The notes: generated from the letters alone by a model not told the origin. Shown: positions 1-9,521, numbered from the stretch's first letter. The stretch: DNA of 64,000 nucleotides from Hyphomicrobiales bacterium (GCA_930633495.1 CAKNFJ010000001.1:3991001-4055000); one strand, 5' to 3'. Numbers and translations: made by a program.

Positions 1-19
1 TCGCGAACAGGGCGACGGC

Positions 20-664
20 ATGACCGAAACGGAGCTGCGGCAGGAGATCGTCGCGGTCGCGCAGGCGATCGATCGGGCCGGGTTCTGCCCGTCGAAATCG
101 GGCAATGTCTCTGCCCGCTTCGGGGAGGGGCTGCTGATCACGCCCTCCGGGCTGCCCTATGCGCAGACGAGGCCGGAGGATCTGATCCATCTCGCGCCGG
201 ACGGGGCCGTTCTGAGCGGGTCGCGTAAGCCATCCTCGGAATGGCCGTTCCATGTCGCGATCTACCAGGCACGGCCGGACGCGCAGGCGATCGTGCATAC
301 CCATTCGCCGCGCGCCACAGCGCTCTCCTGCGCGCGGCGCGGCATCCCGGCTTTCCACTACATGATCGCGCTGTGCGGCGGCTCCGATGTGCGCTGCGCC
401 GACTATGCCACCTTCGGCACGCCGGAGCTTGCCGCCAATGCCGTGAAGGGGCTGGAAGGGCGCAAGGCGGTGCTGCTCGCCAATCACGGGGTCATCGCGC
501 TGGGGCAGACGCTTGCCGGGGCGCACACTATCGTCGCGGAGGTCGAGAACCTCGCCGGCCAATATCTCGACATCCTCGCCGCCGGGCTTCAGCCCGTCAT
601 CCTCGATGACGCGGAGATGGAGCGCGTCGGCGCGAAGTTCGCAGGCTACGGCAAGGTCGGTTGA
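20..664 (+). CDS. Class II aldolase/adducin family protein (sugar-phosphate aldolase)
   Basis: A 214-residue zinc aldolase of the L-fuculose-1-phosphate / 5-deoxyribulose-1-phosphate type, expected to split a ketose 1-phosphate into DHAP and an aldehyde in the cytoplasm. Visible are the SGNVSAR phosphate-binding loop near residue 27, Glu74 in SSEWPFH, the HTH zinc pair at His93 and His95, and His156 in LLANHG. Length matches the family. The start codon overlaps a TGA at 21-23, so an upstream gene in another frame may end here and the two may be co-transcribed. Exact substrate is not decidable from sequence; a role in 5'-deoxyadenosine or methylthioadenosine salvage is an inference from similarity to recalled DrdA/Ald2 proteins. 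Confidence 0.85.
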   Translation: MTETELRQEIVAVAQAIDRAGFCPSKSGNVSARFGEGLLITPSGLPYAQTRPEDLIHLAPDGAVLSGSRKPSSEWPFHVAIYQARPDAQAIVHTHSPRATALSCARRGIPAFHYMIALCGGSDVRCADYATFGTPELAANAVKGLEGRKAVLLANHGVIALGQTLAGAHTIVAEVENLAGQYLDILAAGLQPVILDDAEMERVGAKFAGYGKVG

Positions 665-681
665 GGTTCGGCCTGGCGCCT

Positions 682-1695
682 TCAGGCCGGTTTGCGCTCG
701 ACGAAAACACAGCCGTCGAAGCTGAACACCTCTTCGCCGTTCTGGTTGATGCCGGTGTTCCGGTGGAAGAACAGGCCCCATTGCGGGCGCGAGGCGCTTT
801 CGCGCTTGTCCATCACCTCGGAGAAATAGGTGATGCGGTCGCCGGCGAAGACCGGCTTCGACCAGCGCATGTTCTTGAAGCCCGGCGAGGGCCCGAGCCG
901 GGCCTCGCGGCCCGTCGTGGCGGCGAGCTGGCGCTTGCGGTGCGAGACCATCGTCGCCATCCAGACGGCGGCCGTATGCCAGCCTGATGCCGCCAGCCGG
1001 CCGAAGGAGGAGGCTGCGGCCGCGGCTTCGTCCATGTGGAAAGGCTGCGGGTCGAAGCTGCGGGCGAAGGCGACGATCTCTTCGGGCGTGAAGACGAGGC
1101 TGCCGAGTTCGTGGCGGCTGCCGATCGCCAGTTCCTCGAAGAAGCGGGTCGGCCCCGGCGCCTGGGCCGGTGCCTCGAGCGGGCTTTCCTCGGCCGGGCG
1201 CTCGTAGCGCACGGAATGGGCGAGCCAGTCGCCCTTCGGCTGCGGGGCGATGCCGGAGCCCTTGCGGCCGAACATGATCCAGTTGGTCTGCTCCAGCAGC
1301 GGCTCGTCGCGCTGGTTGATGAGTTCCAGCCGGAAGCGGACGAGGCCCATTTCCGGCCGCGAGCGCGAGGCCTTGGTCTCGATCACGGTGCGGCGTGCCG
1401 TCACACTGTCGCCGGGGAGGAGCGGGCGCAGCCACTTCACCTCCTCGATGCCGGGCGCGCCCATGCCGGTCGAGTCCAGCAGGAAGCTCTCCGCCATCAG
1501 CCGCATCAAGAGCGAGCAGCTATGCCAGCCGGAGCCGATCAGGCGGCCGACGAAGCTCGTCTTGGCGGCTTCCGGGTCGACATGGAAGCTCTGGGCGTCA
1601 TAACGCGAGGCGAAGGCGACGATGTCGTCCTGCGAGACGGCGATGCTGCGCGAGCGAGCGCTCTCGCCGACGACGAAATCCTCGAATTGCAGCAT
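682..1695 (-). CDS. MaoC-like dehydratase domain protein (tandem hotdog)
   Basis: A 337-residue protein with two successive MaoC/hotdog domains, roughly residues 1-150 and 185-335. Each carries the hydratase-style motif: FHVDP at about 37-41 and FHMDE near 220, each followed by a GWH segment (SGWHSCS, SGWHTAA). MaoC proteins hydrate enoyl-CoA thioesters; the tandem form resembles the N-terminal-plus-catalytic hydratase arrangement. It lies 15 bases downstream of ychF on the same strand and is probably co-transcribed with it. The substrate is unknown. It converges with the aldolase gene, leaving only 17 bases between the stop codons. Confidence 0.85.
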   Translation of the reverse strand: MLQFEDFVVGESARSRSIAVSQDDIVAFASRYDAQSFHVDPEAAKTSFVGRLIGSGWHSCSLLMRLMAESFLLDSTGMGAPGIEEVKWLRPLLPGDSVTARRTVIETKASRSRPEMGLVRFRLELINQRDEPLLEQTNWIMFGRKGSGIAPQPKGDWLAHSVRYERPAEESPLEAPAQAPGPTRFFEELAIGSRHELGSLVFTPEEIVAFARSFDPQPFHMDEAAAAASSFGRLAASGWHTAAVWMATMVSHRKRQLAATTGREARLGPSPGFKNMRWSKPVFAGDRITYFSEVMDKRESASRPQWGLFFHRNTGINQNGEEVFSFDGCVFVERKPA

Positions 1696-1710
1696 CGGCG
1701 TCAGGCTCTC

Positions 1711-2808
1711 TCAGGTCGCGAAACGGAAATGCAGTACGTCGCCGTCGGCGACGACGTATTCCTTGCCTTCGAGGCGGAACTTTCCGGCTTCGCGCGCGCC
1801 TGCCTCGCCCTTGTTGGCGATGTAGTCGTCATAGGCGATGGTTTCGGCGCGGATATAGCCCTTCTCGAAATCGGTATGGATCACGCCGGCGGCCTGCGGG
1901 CCCTTGGTGCCCTTCTCGATCGTCCAGGCGCGGGCTTCCTTCGGGCCGACTGTGAAATAGGTCACGAGGTTGAGCAGGCTGTAGCCGGCGCGGATGACGC
2001 GGTTCAGTCCCGGCTCCTCAAGCCCGACGGCCTCCAGATAATCCGTCTGCTCCTCGGCCGGCAGCACCGCGATCTCGCTCTCGATCTTGGCCGAGACCAC
2101 GACGGCGACGGCGCCTTCCTCGGCGGCGCGCTTCTTCACCAACTCGGAGAAATTGTTGCCCTTGTCGGCGCTGGCCTCCTCGACGTTACAGACGTAGAGC
2201 ACGGGCTTGGAGGAGAGCAGGCCGAGCAACTCGAAGGGGCGGCGCTCCTCGGGCGAAAGCTGGACGAGGCGGGCCGGCTTGCCGTCGCGCAGCAGGGTCA
2301 GGCAGCGGCTCATCAGGTCGACCGCTTCCTTGGCTTCCTTGTCCCCGGACTTGGCCTTCTTCTCGAGCGGGACGATGCGCTTCTCAAGGCTGTCGAGGTC
2401 CGCGAGCATCAGCTCGGTCTCGATCGTCTCAATGTCGTCGACCGGCGAGATCTTGCCCTCGACATGGGTGATGTCGCCGTCCTCGAAGCAGCGCACGACA
2501 TGGGCGATGGCGTCGCATTCGCGGATGTTGGCGAGGAACTGGTTGCCGAGGCCTTCGCCGCGCGAGGCGCCGCGCACCAGGCCGGCGATGTCGACGAAAG
2601 TCAGGCGGGTCGGGATGATCTCCTTCGAGCCGGCTATTGTCGCGAGCTTCTCCAGCCGCTCGTCGGGCACGGCGACGTCGCCGACATTCGGCTCGATGGT
2701 GCAGAACGGGTAGTTCGCAGCCTGGGCCGCCGCCGTCTGCGTCAGCGCGTTGAAGAGGGTCGACTTGCCGACATTCGGCAGGCCGACGATTCCGCATTTG
2801 AAGCCCAT
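1711..2808 (-). CDS. ychF: Redox-regulated ATPase YchF
   Basis: A 365-residue Obg-family P-loop NTPase of standard length. The G1 motif GLPNVGKST is near residue 8, followed by DIAGLVRGASRGEGLGN (G3). The G4 position reads NVEE rather than NKxD, the change known to give YchF/Ola1 its ATP preference. A C-terminal TGS domain follows, ending with the conserved VADGDVLHFRF segment. The protein associates with ribosomes and responds to oxidative stress in studied bacteria. In related genomes it normally follows pth directly; here a plus-strand gene and a palindromic repeat separate them. Confidence 0.97.
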   Translation of the reverse strand: MGFKCGIVGLPNVGKSTLFNALTQTAAAQAANYPFCTIEPNVGDVAVPDERLEKLATIAGSKEIIPTRLTFVDIAGLVRGASRGEGLGNQFLANIRECDAIAHVVRCFEDGDITHVEGKISPVDDIETIETELMLADLDSLEKRIVPLEKKAKSGDKEAKEAVDLMSRCLTLLRDGKPARLVQLSPEERRPFELLGLLSSKPVLYVCNVEEASADKGNNFSELVKKRAAEEGAVAVVVSAKIESEIAVLPAEEQTDYLEAVGLEEPGLNRVIRAGYSLLNLVTYFTVGPKEARAWTIEKGTKGPQAAGVIHTDFEKGYIRAETIAYDDYIANKGEAGAREAGKFRLEGKEYVVADGDVLHFRFAT

Positions 2809-3017
2809 GATCGCCTGTTCCGTTGCCCGCGGCGGGTTCGACTGCCGCCGGACGTGAAGCTTTGAAAGTTGCGGCCTTATTGGGGGGCTTGCGCGATAAA
2901 GACAAGTGCCGCGCGCCTGATGACGGCCGTGTCCCTCACGCGAACGTGCATGGCGCCGCAGTGGGCGCGGGTGCTGGATCGGGTCGACGCGGTTGCCGCG
3001 CCGCTCGGAGCCTCGCC

Positions 3018-3623
3018 ATGAAGCGTTTTCGTCTGCCTCTCACTCTTTCGGTCTTTGCCCTTGCTGGCAGCCTAGCGGTTGCTCAGGCGCCTGGGACGCG
3101 GCTGCGCGGCACGGTCGAGCGGATGGAAGGGACGACGCTGGAACTCAAGGCTGCCGATGGGCGGGAAATCAAGGTGGCGCTCGCGCCGGGCTTCTCGGTT
3201 GGTGGCATGGTGGCGGCCAAGGCTGCGGATATTGCCAAGGGTGCCTTCATCGGGGTCGGCGCCAAGCCGCAGCCGAACGGGACCTTGCTGGCGGTGCAGG
3301 TGGTGATCTTCCCGGAGGCGATGCGCGGCACGGGGGAGGGGCACCGGCCCTGGGGCGTGCTGCCGGATGCGACCATGACGAACGCGACTGTCGCTGAAAC
3401 GGTCTCCCTGGTCGACGGGGCCAATCTGGTCCTGAGTTACCCGGGCGGGGAGCAGAAAGTGACGATCACTCCGGAGGCGACGATCCTGATGGCGGCACCG
3501 GCCCAGGCGAGCGAGTTGAAGCCCGGCGCGCAGGTCGCGATGACGGCGAACCGGCAGGCGGATGGCAGCTACAGCACGAGCCGGGTGACGGTGGCGAAGG
3601 CGGGAGCGAAATTGCCGCTATAA
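3018..3623 (+). CDS. Periplasmic protein with repeated OB-like (DUF5666-type) segments
   Basis: A 201-residue predicted exported protein. The start at 3018 puts a typical signal peptide at the N-terminus (MKRFRLPLTLSVFALAGSLA, cleavage near AVAQA). Two similar halves follow, each of the form G-T-V-x-x-x-(E/D)-x-x-L-x-L with 'LKAADGREIKVAL' and 'LSYPGGEQKVTI' strands, suggesting duplicated small beta-barrel units as in DUF5666 proteins. No catalytic motif is visible. It is the only plus-strand gene between pth and ychF and is followed at once by a palindromic repeat, so it may be an insertion into an otherwise conserved block. Function unknown. Confidence 0.75.
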   Translation: MKRFRLPLTLSVFALAGSLAVAQAPGTRLRGTVERMEGTTLELKAADGREIKVALAPGFSVGGMVAAKAADIAKGAFIGVGAKPQPNGTLLAVQVVIFPEAMRGTGEGHRPWGVLPDATMTNATVAETVSLVDGANLVLSYPGGEQKVTITPEATILMAAPAQASELKPGAQVAMTANRQADGSYSTSRVTVAKAGAKLPL

Positions 3624-3637
3624 CTCCAGAACCACGC

Positions 3638-3735
3638 CGTCATCCCGGGCTTGATCCGGGATCCATTCCGGAGCGTTGCCGATCGAGGTTCAGGAATGGA
3701 TCCCGGATCTCCGCTTTGCTTCGTCCGGGATGACC
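3638..3735. repeat. Intergenic palindromic repeat
   Basis: The arms at 3653-3669 and 3693-3709 are 17-bp perfect inverted repeats (GATCCGGGATCCATTCC and its complement). The outer flanks GTCATCCCGGG (from 3639) and CCGGGATGAC (to 3734) also pair. The style (GTCAT-CCGGG...CCGGG-ATGAC) is that of the extragenic palindromes scattered through rhizobial genomes. It sits between two convergent genes and could act as a bidirectional terminator. Confidence 0.8.
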
Positions 3736-3757
3736 CGCGTTCTTGTTAGGCGGGAAA

Positions 3758-4372
3758 TCAGTCGGCGGTCTTCTCGCCCAGCCGCTTCACGGCGGCGTGG
3801 CCGCGCGCATCCATGAAGAGGTGGATCTTGTTCTGGAAGCCGGTGTCGTCATGGACCGCGAGCAGGGCGGCATGGTCGGCGCAGGCGGTGCAGAGGTCCT
3901 CGACCCAGGGCTGCTCGACCTTGCCGAAGTCGTTGAGCACATAGGAGTGGACGAGCGCCTTGTCGCCGGGATGGCCGATGCCCATGCGGACGCGGCGATA
4001 ATCGTTTCCGATCGCGGCGGTGGTCGAGCGCAGGCCGTTATGGCCGGCATTGCCACCACCGAGCTTCACCCTGAGCTTCGCGGGGGCAAGGTCGAGTTCG
4101 TCATGGAAAACGATGACGTCGGCGGGGGCGATTTTGAAGAAGCGCGCGGCCTCGCCGATCGCGCGGCCGGATTCGTTCATATAGGTCTGCGGCTTGAGCA
4201 GGATGACCTTCTCGGTTCCGATCGTCGCCTCGCAGGATTCCGCCTGGAAGCGTGTGCGCCAGGGCGAGGCGCGATGCAGGCGCGCGATCTCCTCGACGGC
4301 CATGAAGCCGATATTGTGCCGGTTGCGGGCATAGCGCGCGCCGGGATTGCCGAGACCGGCAAAGATCAGCAT
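3758..4372 (-). CDS. pth: Peptidyl-tRNA hydrolase
   Basis: A 204-residue bacterial Pth that frees tRNA from stalled peptidyl-tRNA. It shows the GLGNPG N-terminus, catalytic His19 in RNRHNIG, Asn66 in MNESG, the HDELDL motif at 90-95 and Asn112 in GHNGL. The C-terminus is slightly extended relative to E. coli. It lies downstream of rplY on the same strand, separated by 155 bases that contain a terminator-like hairpin, so expression may be partly uncoupled from rplY. Confidence 0.97.
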   Translation of the reverse strand: MLIFAGLGNPGARYARNRHNIGFMAVEEIARLHRASPWRTRFQAESCEATIGTEKVILLKPQTYMNESGRAIGEAARFFKIAPADVIVFHDELDLAPAKLRVKLGGGNAGHNGLRSTTAAIGNDYRRVRMGIGHPGDKALVHSYVLNDFGKVEQPWVEDLCTACADHAALLAVHDDTGFQNKIHLFMDARGHAAVKRLGEKTAD

Positions 4373-4453
4373 GGCGGAACTCCGGCAGGCTTGTCAGTGC
4401 AGCATCGGATTCGTCCGAAAACCGGAAACCACTTTTCGGTCCGATGCCATAGC

Positions 4454-4479
4454 AAAACGGCCGGGGCTGGCCCGGCCGT
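4454..4479 (-). terminator. Intrinsic terminator or attenuator after rplY
   Basis: Read on the minus strand, a 9-bp perfect GC stem (ACGGCCGGG / CCCGGCCGT, arms at 4471-4479 and 4457-4465) with a 5-base loop runs straight into TTT. It lies about 50 bases past the rplY stop and before pth. The short U-tract suggests partial termination. Confidence 0.65.
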
Positions 4480-4527
4480 CTCGATAGGCTGAATGTGGTG
4501 AAAGCGGCGCCGGCTGGCGCCGTTTCA

Positions 4528-5145
4528 TCAGGCCTTGGCTTCGGCCGAGGCCTCGGCAGCGTCGGCGGCAGGCTCGGCCTCGACGGTCGGCGCGGAGATC
4601 GTGACGATCGTGGCGTCCGCACCGATGCTCAGCTTGGCGCCGGCCGGGAGCTTGATCGCGTCGGCATGGACCGAGGCGCCGACGTTCAGGCCGGCCACCG
4701 ACACGTCGATGGACTCCGGAATGTTGTCGGGCTCGACAGTGACGTCGAGGGCGTGCTCGACGATCTGGACCAGACCGCCGGCCTTGACGCCGGGGCTCGA
4801 CTCCTGGCCGACGACGTGAACCGGAACCTGGACCGTGACGGTCTGGCCCTTGGCGACGCGCAGGAAGTCGACATGGATCGGGAAGTCCTTGACCGGGTCG
4901 AGCTGGTAATCGCGCGGAATGACGCGCTGCTTCTTACCGGCGACGCTGATCTCGAAGATCGTGGTCAGGAAGTGGCCGCCGAAAATCAGCTGGCGGGTCT
5001 TGTTGGCGTCGAGCGCGATGGCTTCGGGAGCGGCGCCCCCACCATAGATCACGGCAGGCGTCTGGCCCTGGCGGCGAACGGCACGGGCGGCCCCCTTGCC
5101 GACCTGTGCGCGCGCCGAAGCCTCGATTTGCTTCACGGCGGTCAT
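4528..5145 (-). CDS. rplY: 50S ribosomal protein L25 (general stress protein Ctc type)
   Basis: A 205-residue long-form L25/TL5/CTC protein that binds 5S rRNA. The N-terminal RNA-binding beta-barrel (about residues 1-95) begins IEASARAQVGKGAARAVRRQ and includes the usual R-x-x-G-x-x-P-A-V-I-Y-G core. The C-terminal beta domain (about 96-190) contains the FLRVAKGQTVTVQVPV strand typical of Ctc forms. An Ala/Glu-rich tail follows. A good ribosome-binding site (AAGGA) precedes the ATG. Its leader contains two consecutive hairpins (separate entry). Confidence 0.97.
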   Translation of the reverse strand: MTAVKQIEASARAQVGKGAARAVRRQGQTPAVIYGGGAAPEAIALDANKTRQLIFGGHFLTTIFEISVAGKKQRVIPRDYQLDPVKDFPIHVDFLRVAKGQTVTVQVPVHVVGQESSPGVKAGGLVQIVEHALDVTVEPDNIPESIDVSVAGLNVGASVHADAIKLPAGAKLSIGADATIVTISAPTVEAEPAADAAEASAEAKA

Positions 5146-5192
5146 GTTGGATGTCCTTGACTTGTAAATGACAAGGCCGCCTCGTGGCGGCC
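5146..5192 (-). promoter_or_regulatory. rplY leader with two adjacent hairpins
   Basis: Immediately upstream of rplY are two perfect inverted repeats. The first, GGCCGCC-4-GGCGGCC, occupies 5175-5192. The second, CTTGT-5-ACAAG, occupies 5161-5175 and abuts the AAGGA ribosome-binding site. Such leaders often bind the encoded ribosomal protein or control elongation; that role here is inference. Confidence 0.45.
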
Positions 5193-5323
5193 ATCGGCTT
5201 GCGCGTCCAGAGCCTCCAAGGGTGTCAGCGGGGCGCGCGGTTGCCTCATAGGCGAAAACCGCCGCAATCTCAACCCTGTTGCATCAGGCCGTGTTCATGG
5301 CGACGGAGGGGCGGTGTCGCCCC

Positions 5324-5887
5324 TCAGGCGGCGATAAGGCCGAGCCGTTCGTCGCGGCGACGGAGCAGGAGCATCAGCGGCAGCGCGAACAGCACCATCC
5401 AGGCCTTGCCGATGATCTGCCCGGCAAGGAAGTCGAGGTTGCCGAAGGCGAGTTGCAGGAAGACGAGGCTGTCGACCACAAGCCCGACGACGCCGGAGGC
5501 GAAGACGGCCGTCAGGAAGCGCTTGCGCTGCAGCGGCGTGTAGATCGCGAAGTCCGCGAGCTCGGACAGCAGGAACGCGGCCGCCGACGCGGTCACGATC
5601 GCCGCAGGCGCGAGTGTCGCCGAAATCAGCGTGCCGATGCCGATCGCGCCGAGACCGGCCAGCGTACCGAGGCGGCGCTGGACGATGTCGCGCAGCACCA
5701 GCGCAAGACCGACCATCAGGACGCCGCTCGGCGCCATGACCCCCGGCCAGACCGGGACGAGGCAGGGACCGTTCGGCACGCAGACGGTGCCGGCATTGCC
5801 GATCAGCCAGTTGGCGGCCGGGATGGTGAGGCCGAACAGGACGAGGGCGACGGCGCCTTCGGTCAGTCTCTGCCGATCAGGATTCAT
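5324..5887 (-). CDS. VUT family queuosine-precursor transporter
   Basis: A 187-residue integral membrane protein with about five or six hydrophobic segments, belonging to the VUT family (PF02592; YhhQ/QPTR group). The family signature [15 protein letters not shown] is clear. YhhQ-type members import preQ0/preQ1. I chose the ATG at 5887 because it overlaps the last codons of queC (stop at 5877), giving translational coupling; a longer in-frame start at 5905 or 5986 would sit deep inside queC. The pairing with queC supports a queuosine role rather than vitamin uptake. Confidence 0.85.
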   Translation of the reverse strand: MNPDRQRLTEGAVALVLFGLTIPAANWLIGNAGTVCVPNGPCLVPVWPGVMAPSGVLMVGLALVLRDIVQRRLGTLAGLGAIGIGTLISATLAPAAIVTASAAAFLLSELADFAIYTPLQRKRFLTAVFASGVVGLVVDSLVFLQLAFGNLDFLAGQIIGKAWMVLFALPLMLLLRRRDERLGLIAA

Positions 5888-6602
5888 AGCTGGGTCCGCT
5901 GTCATCGGGTGTCGCGAGATAGGCTGCGAAGCCTTTTGCTCGCAAATCGCATGCCGGGCAATGGCCGCAGCCGAAACCCCAGTCATGCCGGGTGGTTCTG
6001 TCGCCGAGATAGCAACTATGCGTTTCGTCGATGACGAGATCGAGCAGGGCCTGGCCGCCGAGCTCGCGCGCCAATGCGAAGGTCTGCGCCTTGTCGCGCC
6101 ACATCAGCGGCGTGTGCAGCACGAGCCGGCGGTCGAGACCGAGGCCGAGGGCGACCTGCATCGCCTTGATCGTGTCGTCGCGACAATCGGGATAGCCCGA
6201 GTAGTCGGTTTCGCAGACGCCCAGCACGATATGCTTGAGGCCGCGGCGATAGGCGAGGGCGGCGGCGAAGGTCACGAAGATCAGGTTGCGGCCCGGAACG
6301 AAGGTCGTCGGCAGGCCGGCATCGGTGAAGGCGATCTCGGTTTCGCGCGTCAGGGCGGTGTCCGAAATCGCGCCGAGCGCCTGCAGATCGACGACGTGGT
6401 CGGGGCCGAGACGCTCCGCATAGCGAGCGGAGAGCGCCGGCAGCTTCTCCCGGATGGCGAGGCGGCACTCCATCTCGACGCGATGGCGCTGGCCGTAGTC
6501 GAAACCGACGGTCTCGACCGTGTCGAAACGATCGAGCGCCCAGGCCAGTGTCGTGGTCGAGTCCTGGCCGCCGGAAAACAGGACGAGGGCGCCGGAACTC
6601 AA
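5877..6602 (-). CDS. queC: 7-cyano-7-deazaguanine synthase QueC
   Basis: A 241-residue PP-loop ATPase that converts 7-carboxy-7-deazaguanine to preQ0 in queuosine synthesis. The pyrophosphatase loop SGGQDS is at residues 10-15. The zinc site is Cys197, Cys212, Cys215 and Cys218 (C-x14-C-x2-C-x2-C). It begins 10 bases after the prs stop codon on the same strand and overlaps the downstream VUT transporter, so prs-queC-VUT could be one transcript. Confidence 0.96.
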   Translation of the reverse strand: MSSGALVLFSGGQDSTTTLAWALDRFDTVETVGFDYGQRHRVEMECRLAIREKLPALSARYAERLGPDHVVDLQALGAISDTALTRETEIAFTDAGLPTTFVPGRNLIFVTFAAALAYRRGLKHIVLGVCETDYSGYPDCRDDTIKAMQVALGLGLDRRLVLHTPLMWRDKAQTFALARELGGQALLDLVIDETHSCYLGDRTTRHDWGFGCGHCPACDLRAKGFAAYLATPDDSGPSYES

Positions 6603-6612
6603 CGGGACACCT

Positions 6613-7557
<945 letters not shown>

Positions 7558-7738
7558 GCCGTGGCGCACCGTTGGACAAGGCGGGGCACGAGCCGGCGGG
7601 GCCGGCTCAATTCGAACGGCTCTTAACAGCGCGATGACACGGAGTCGACCGCTGCGCTGCAATATCGCTGCTCAAAATGCGCTCGCCGTTCCGGCGTGGC
7701 GCGGAATCCACTGGCGCTGCGTCGCCGGGAGGGGGTGG

Positions 7739-8308
7739 TCAGCTCTTCTTGTCCGCCGTGGCTGCCACCTTGGTGCCGGGCTTGCCCGGCTTTTCCGCCT
7801 TGTCCGGCTTGCCGGCCTTGTCCAGCGCCTCGACGGCAGGCGTCGTGACAAGGAAACCCGCAATGGCGTCCATCGAGTCGGAGGCGGCCTTGGCCACCAC
7901 GGTCTGGTCGATGCCGGCCCAGGGGTCGGAGCCGCCGCTGCGCTTGCCGATGCTTTCGCCCTGCACGCGCTGGGCGCGCTGCTTGGTCGAATCGTAGACG
8001 TCCCACACAAAGGCGAGCGCGGTCTGGCCGTCCTCGGTCGGCTGGGCGGTGAGATAGCCCTTGACGCGGAAGCGCGCCGGCTTGTTGCCGGGGACGATTT
8101 CCATCTTGCGCTCGGCGGCGGCCTCGCCGAGCAGGCCGGCGAAGCTGGAGGTAACGTCCTCCGGCGCGCCGGAAATGCTCTGCACGGAGACCGGAACACC
8201 CGGCGCGTCGACGCGCGGACGGGCCGCGGTCTGGGTGGTTTCCTGGCATCCGGCGAGCACCAGCGCGAAAACCGGCCCCAGAACGAGGCCGCTCAAACGG
8301 TTGATCAT
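7739..8308 (-). CDS. Predicted lipoprotein of unknown function
   Basis: A 189-residue protein with a lipoprotein signal peptide: hydrophobic stretch followed by the lipobox LAGC, lipidated Cys at residue 21. The middle (about 45-150) looks like a compact alpha/beta domain with repeated mentions of FRVKGYL and AFVWDVYD. The C-terminal 30 residues are Lys/Pro/Ala-rich (GKPDKAEKPGKPG), as in periplasmic spacer tails that reach peptidoglycan. It lies between prs and the M24 gene. I do not recognise a named family. Confidence 0.75.
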   Translation of the reverse strand: MINRLSGLVLGPVFALVLAGCQETTQTAARPRVDAPGVPVSVQSISGAPEDVTSSFAGLLGEAAAERKMEIVPGNKPARFRVKGYLTAQPTEDGQTALAFVWDVYDSTKQRAQRVQGESIGKRSGGSDPWAGIDQTVVAKAASDSMDAIAGFLVTTPAVEALDKAGKPDKAEKPGKPGTKVAATADKKS

Positions 8309-8369
8309 GACGCCTCCCGCCCTTTGGGCTGTGGACCGTTTCGAGATTCCCTGTGGGACATTTCTAGGC

Positions 8370-9521
8370 TCAACGGAGGATAAGGTCCAGATCGGGCAGA
8401 TTGAGCGCTTCCGCGCCGCTCGCGCCGACCAGATAGGTCCGGCCCAGACACATCGCGGTTTTGCTGTCGGAATCCATCAGGATCATGTGGGCGAACATCA
8501 CCATGCCGGGCACGATCTCCCAGTCGTTCGCCTGGTAGAACATCGGCCAATCCATCCAGGACGGCGTGAATTTGGCGCCCAGCGAATAGCCGCAGGCATT
8601 GAGCCGGTGCTGCGAGAGGCCGTGCTCGTCGAAGACGCGGGCATGGGCCGCGAAAACGTCGCCGGCGGTGCGGCCGGGTTTCAGCTCGGCCTCGCAGGCG
8701 AGCAGGGCGTCGCGGGCGGCGGCGTGATAGGGCCGGTGCAGCGGGCGGGGCTCGCCGACCACGACGGTGCGCATGGCGGCGACGTGGTAATGCCGGTCGA
8801 CGCCGGCGAATTCGAGGGTGATCTGGTCGTCGGCCGCGAGCTTGCGCCGGCCGGATTTGTAGCGGCAGAGCAGGGCGTCGCGATCCGAGCCGATGATGAA
8901 TTCGTTGGCCGGATAGTCGCCGCCGCCGGCGAAGATCGCATTGTGCTGGGCGGCGAGGATCTCGCCTTCGTCGGCTCCGGCCCGGATCATGCCGAGCGCG
9001 GCCCGGTCGGCTGCGTCCGCGAGCGCGGCGGCCCGGCGGACATGGACGATCTCCTCGGCCGATTTCACGGCGCGCAGCCGCGTGACGATCGTCGAGGCGT
9101 CGTGGAGATCCGCCTGGCCGGCGAAGGCGGCCTCCAGCTTGCGGTAGTTCGAGGCGACGAGGCCGTAGGATTCGAACTCCACGCCGATGCGCTTGCCGGC
9201 GAGGCCGAGATCGCGGGCCAAAGCGAGGAGGTCTCTGGCCGGATCGGCATCGCGGCCATCCTTCCAGATGCGGATATCGGTGAGGTTGGAGGTCTGCTGG
9301 GCCTGCCGGAGATCGGCGGAGCGGGTCAGAAGCGCCATGGTGCCGTCGGATCGAACGACGAGGCATTGGAAGAAACAGAAGCCGAAGGTGTCGTAGCCGG
9401 TCAGCCAGAACATCGATTCCTGCTGGAACAGGAAGAGCGAGTCGAGACGCTCCGCCTGCATGGCGGCGAGGAGCGCGTCGCGGCGGCGGGTGAATTCGGC
9501 GGGCGTGAAATGCAGGGCCAT
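8370..9521 (-). CDS. Creatinase-like M24 family protein lacking metal ligands
   Basis: A 383-residue protein with the two-domain 'pita-bread' architecture: an N-terminal creatinase domain (about 10-140) and a C-terminal M24 domain (about 150-375). In true Xaa-Pro peptidases the core reads D-x-G...S-D-x-T-R-T, G-H-G-x-G and E-P-G. Here these positions read EFAG, AAMRT, CGYSLG and FAHMIL, so the five metal-binding residues are missing. This is the pattern of creatinase and of ectoine hydrolase-like enzymes, which work without metal. A C-N hydrolase role on a small substrate is more likely than dipeptidase activity. Substrate unknown. Confidence 0.8.
   Translation of the reverse strand: MALHFTPAEFTRRRDALLAAMQAERLDSLFLFQQESMFWLTGYDTFGFCFFQCLVVRSDGTMALLTRSADLRQAQQTSNLTDIRIWKDGRDADPARDLLALARDLGLAGKRIGVEFESYGLVASNYRKLEAAFAGQADLHDASTIVTRLRAVKSAEEIVHVRRAAALADAADRAALGMIRAGADEGEILAAQHNAIFAGGGDYPANEFIIGSDRDALLCRYKSGRRKLAADDQITLEFAGVDRHYHVAAMRTVVVGEPRPLHRPYHAAARDALLACEAELKPGRTAGDVFAAHARVFDEHGLSQHRLNACGYSLGAKFTPSWMDWPMFYQANDWEIVPGMVMFAHMILMDSDSKTAMCLGRTYLVGASGAEALNLPDLDLILR

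Noticed and set aside
1036..2865. A 609-codon plus-strand open frame opposite ychF and the MaoC gene
   Set aside because: Its translation is low-complexity and lacks any domain, whereas both antisense frames encode clear families; it is a high-GC shadow.
7558..7738. A tRNA T-arm-like stretch (GGCTCAATTCGAACGGCTC) in the gap upstream of prs
   Set aside because: No acceptor, D-arm or anticodon stem can be drawn around it; just a chance inverted GC patch.
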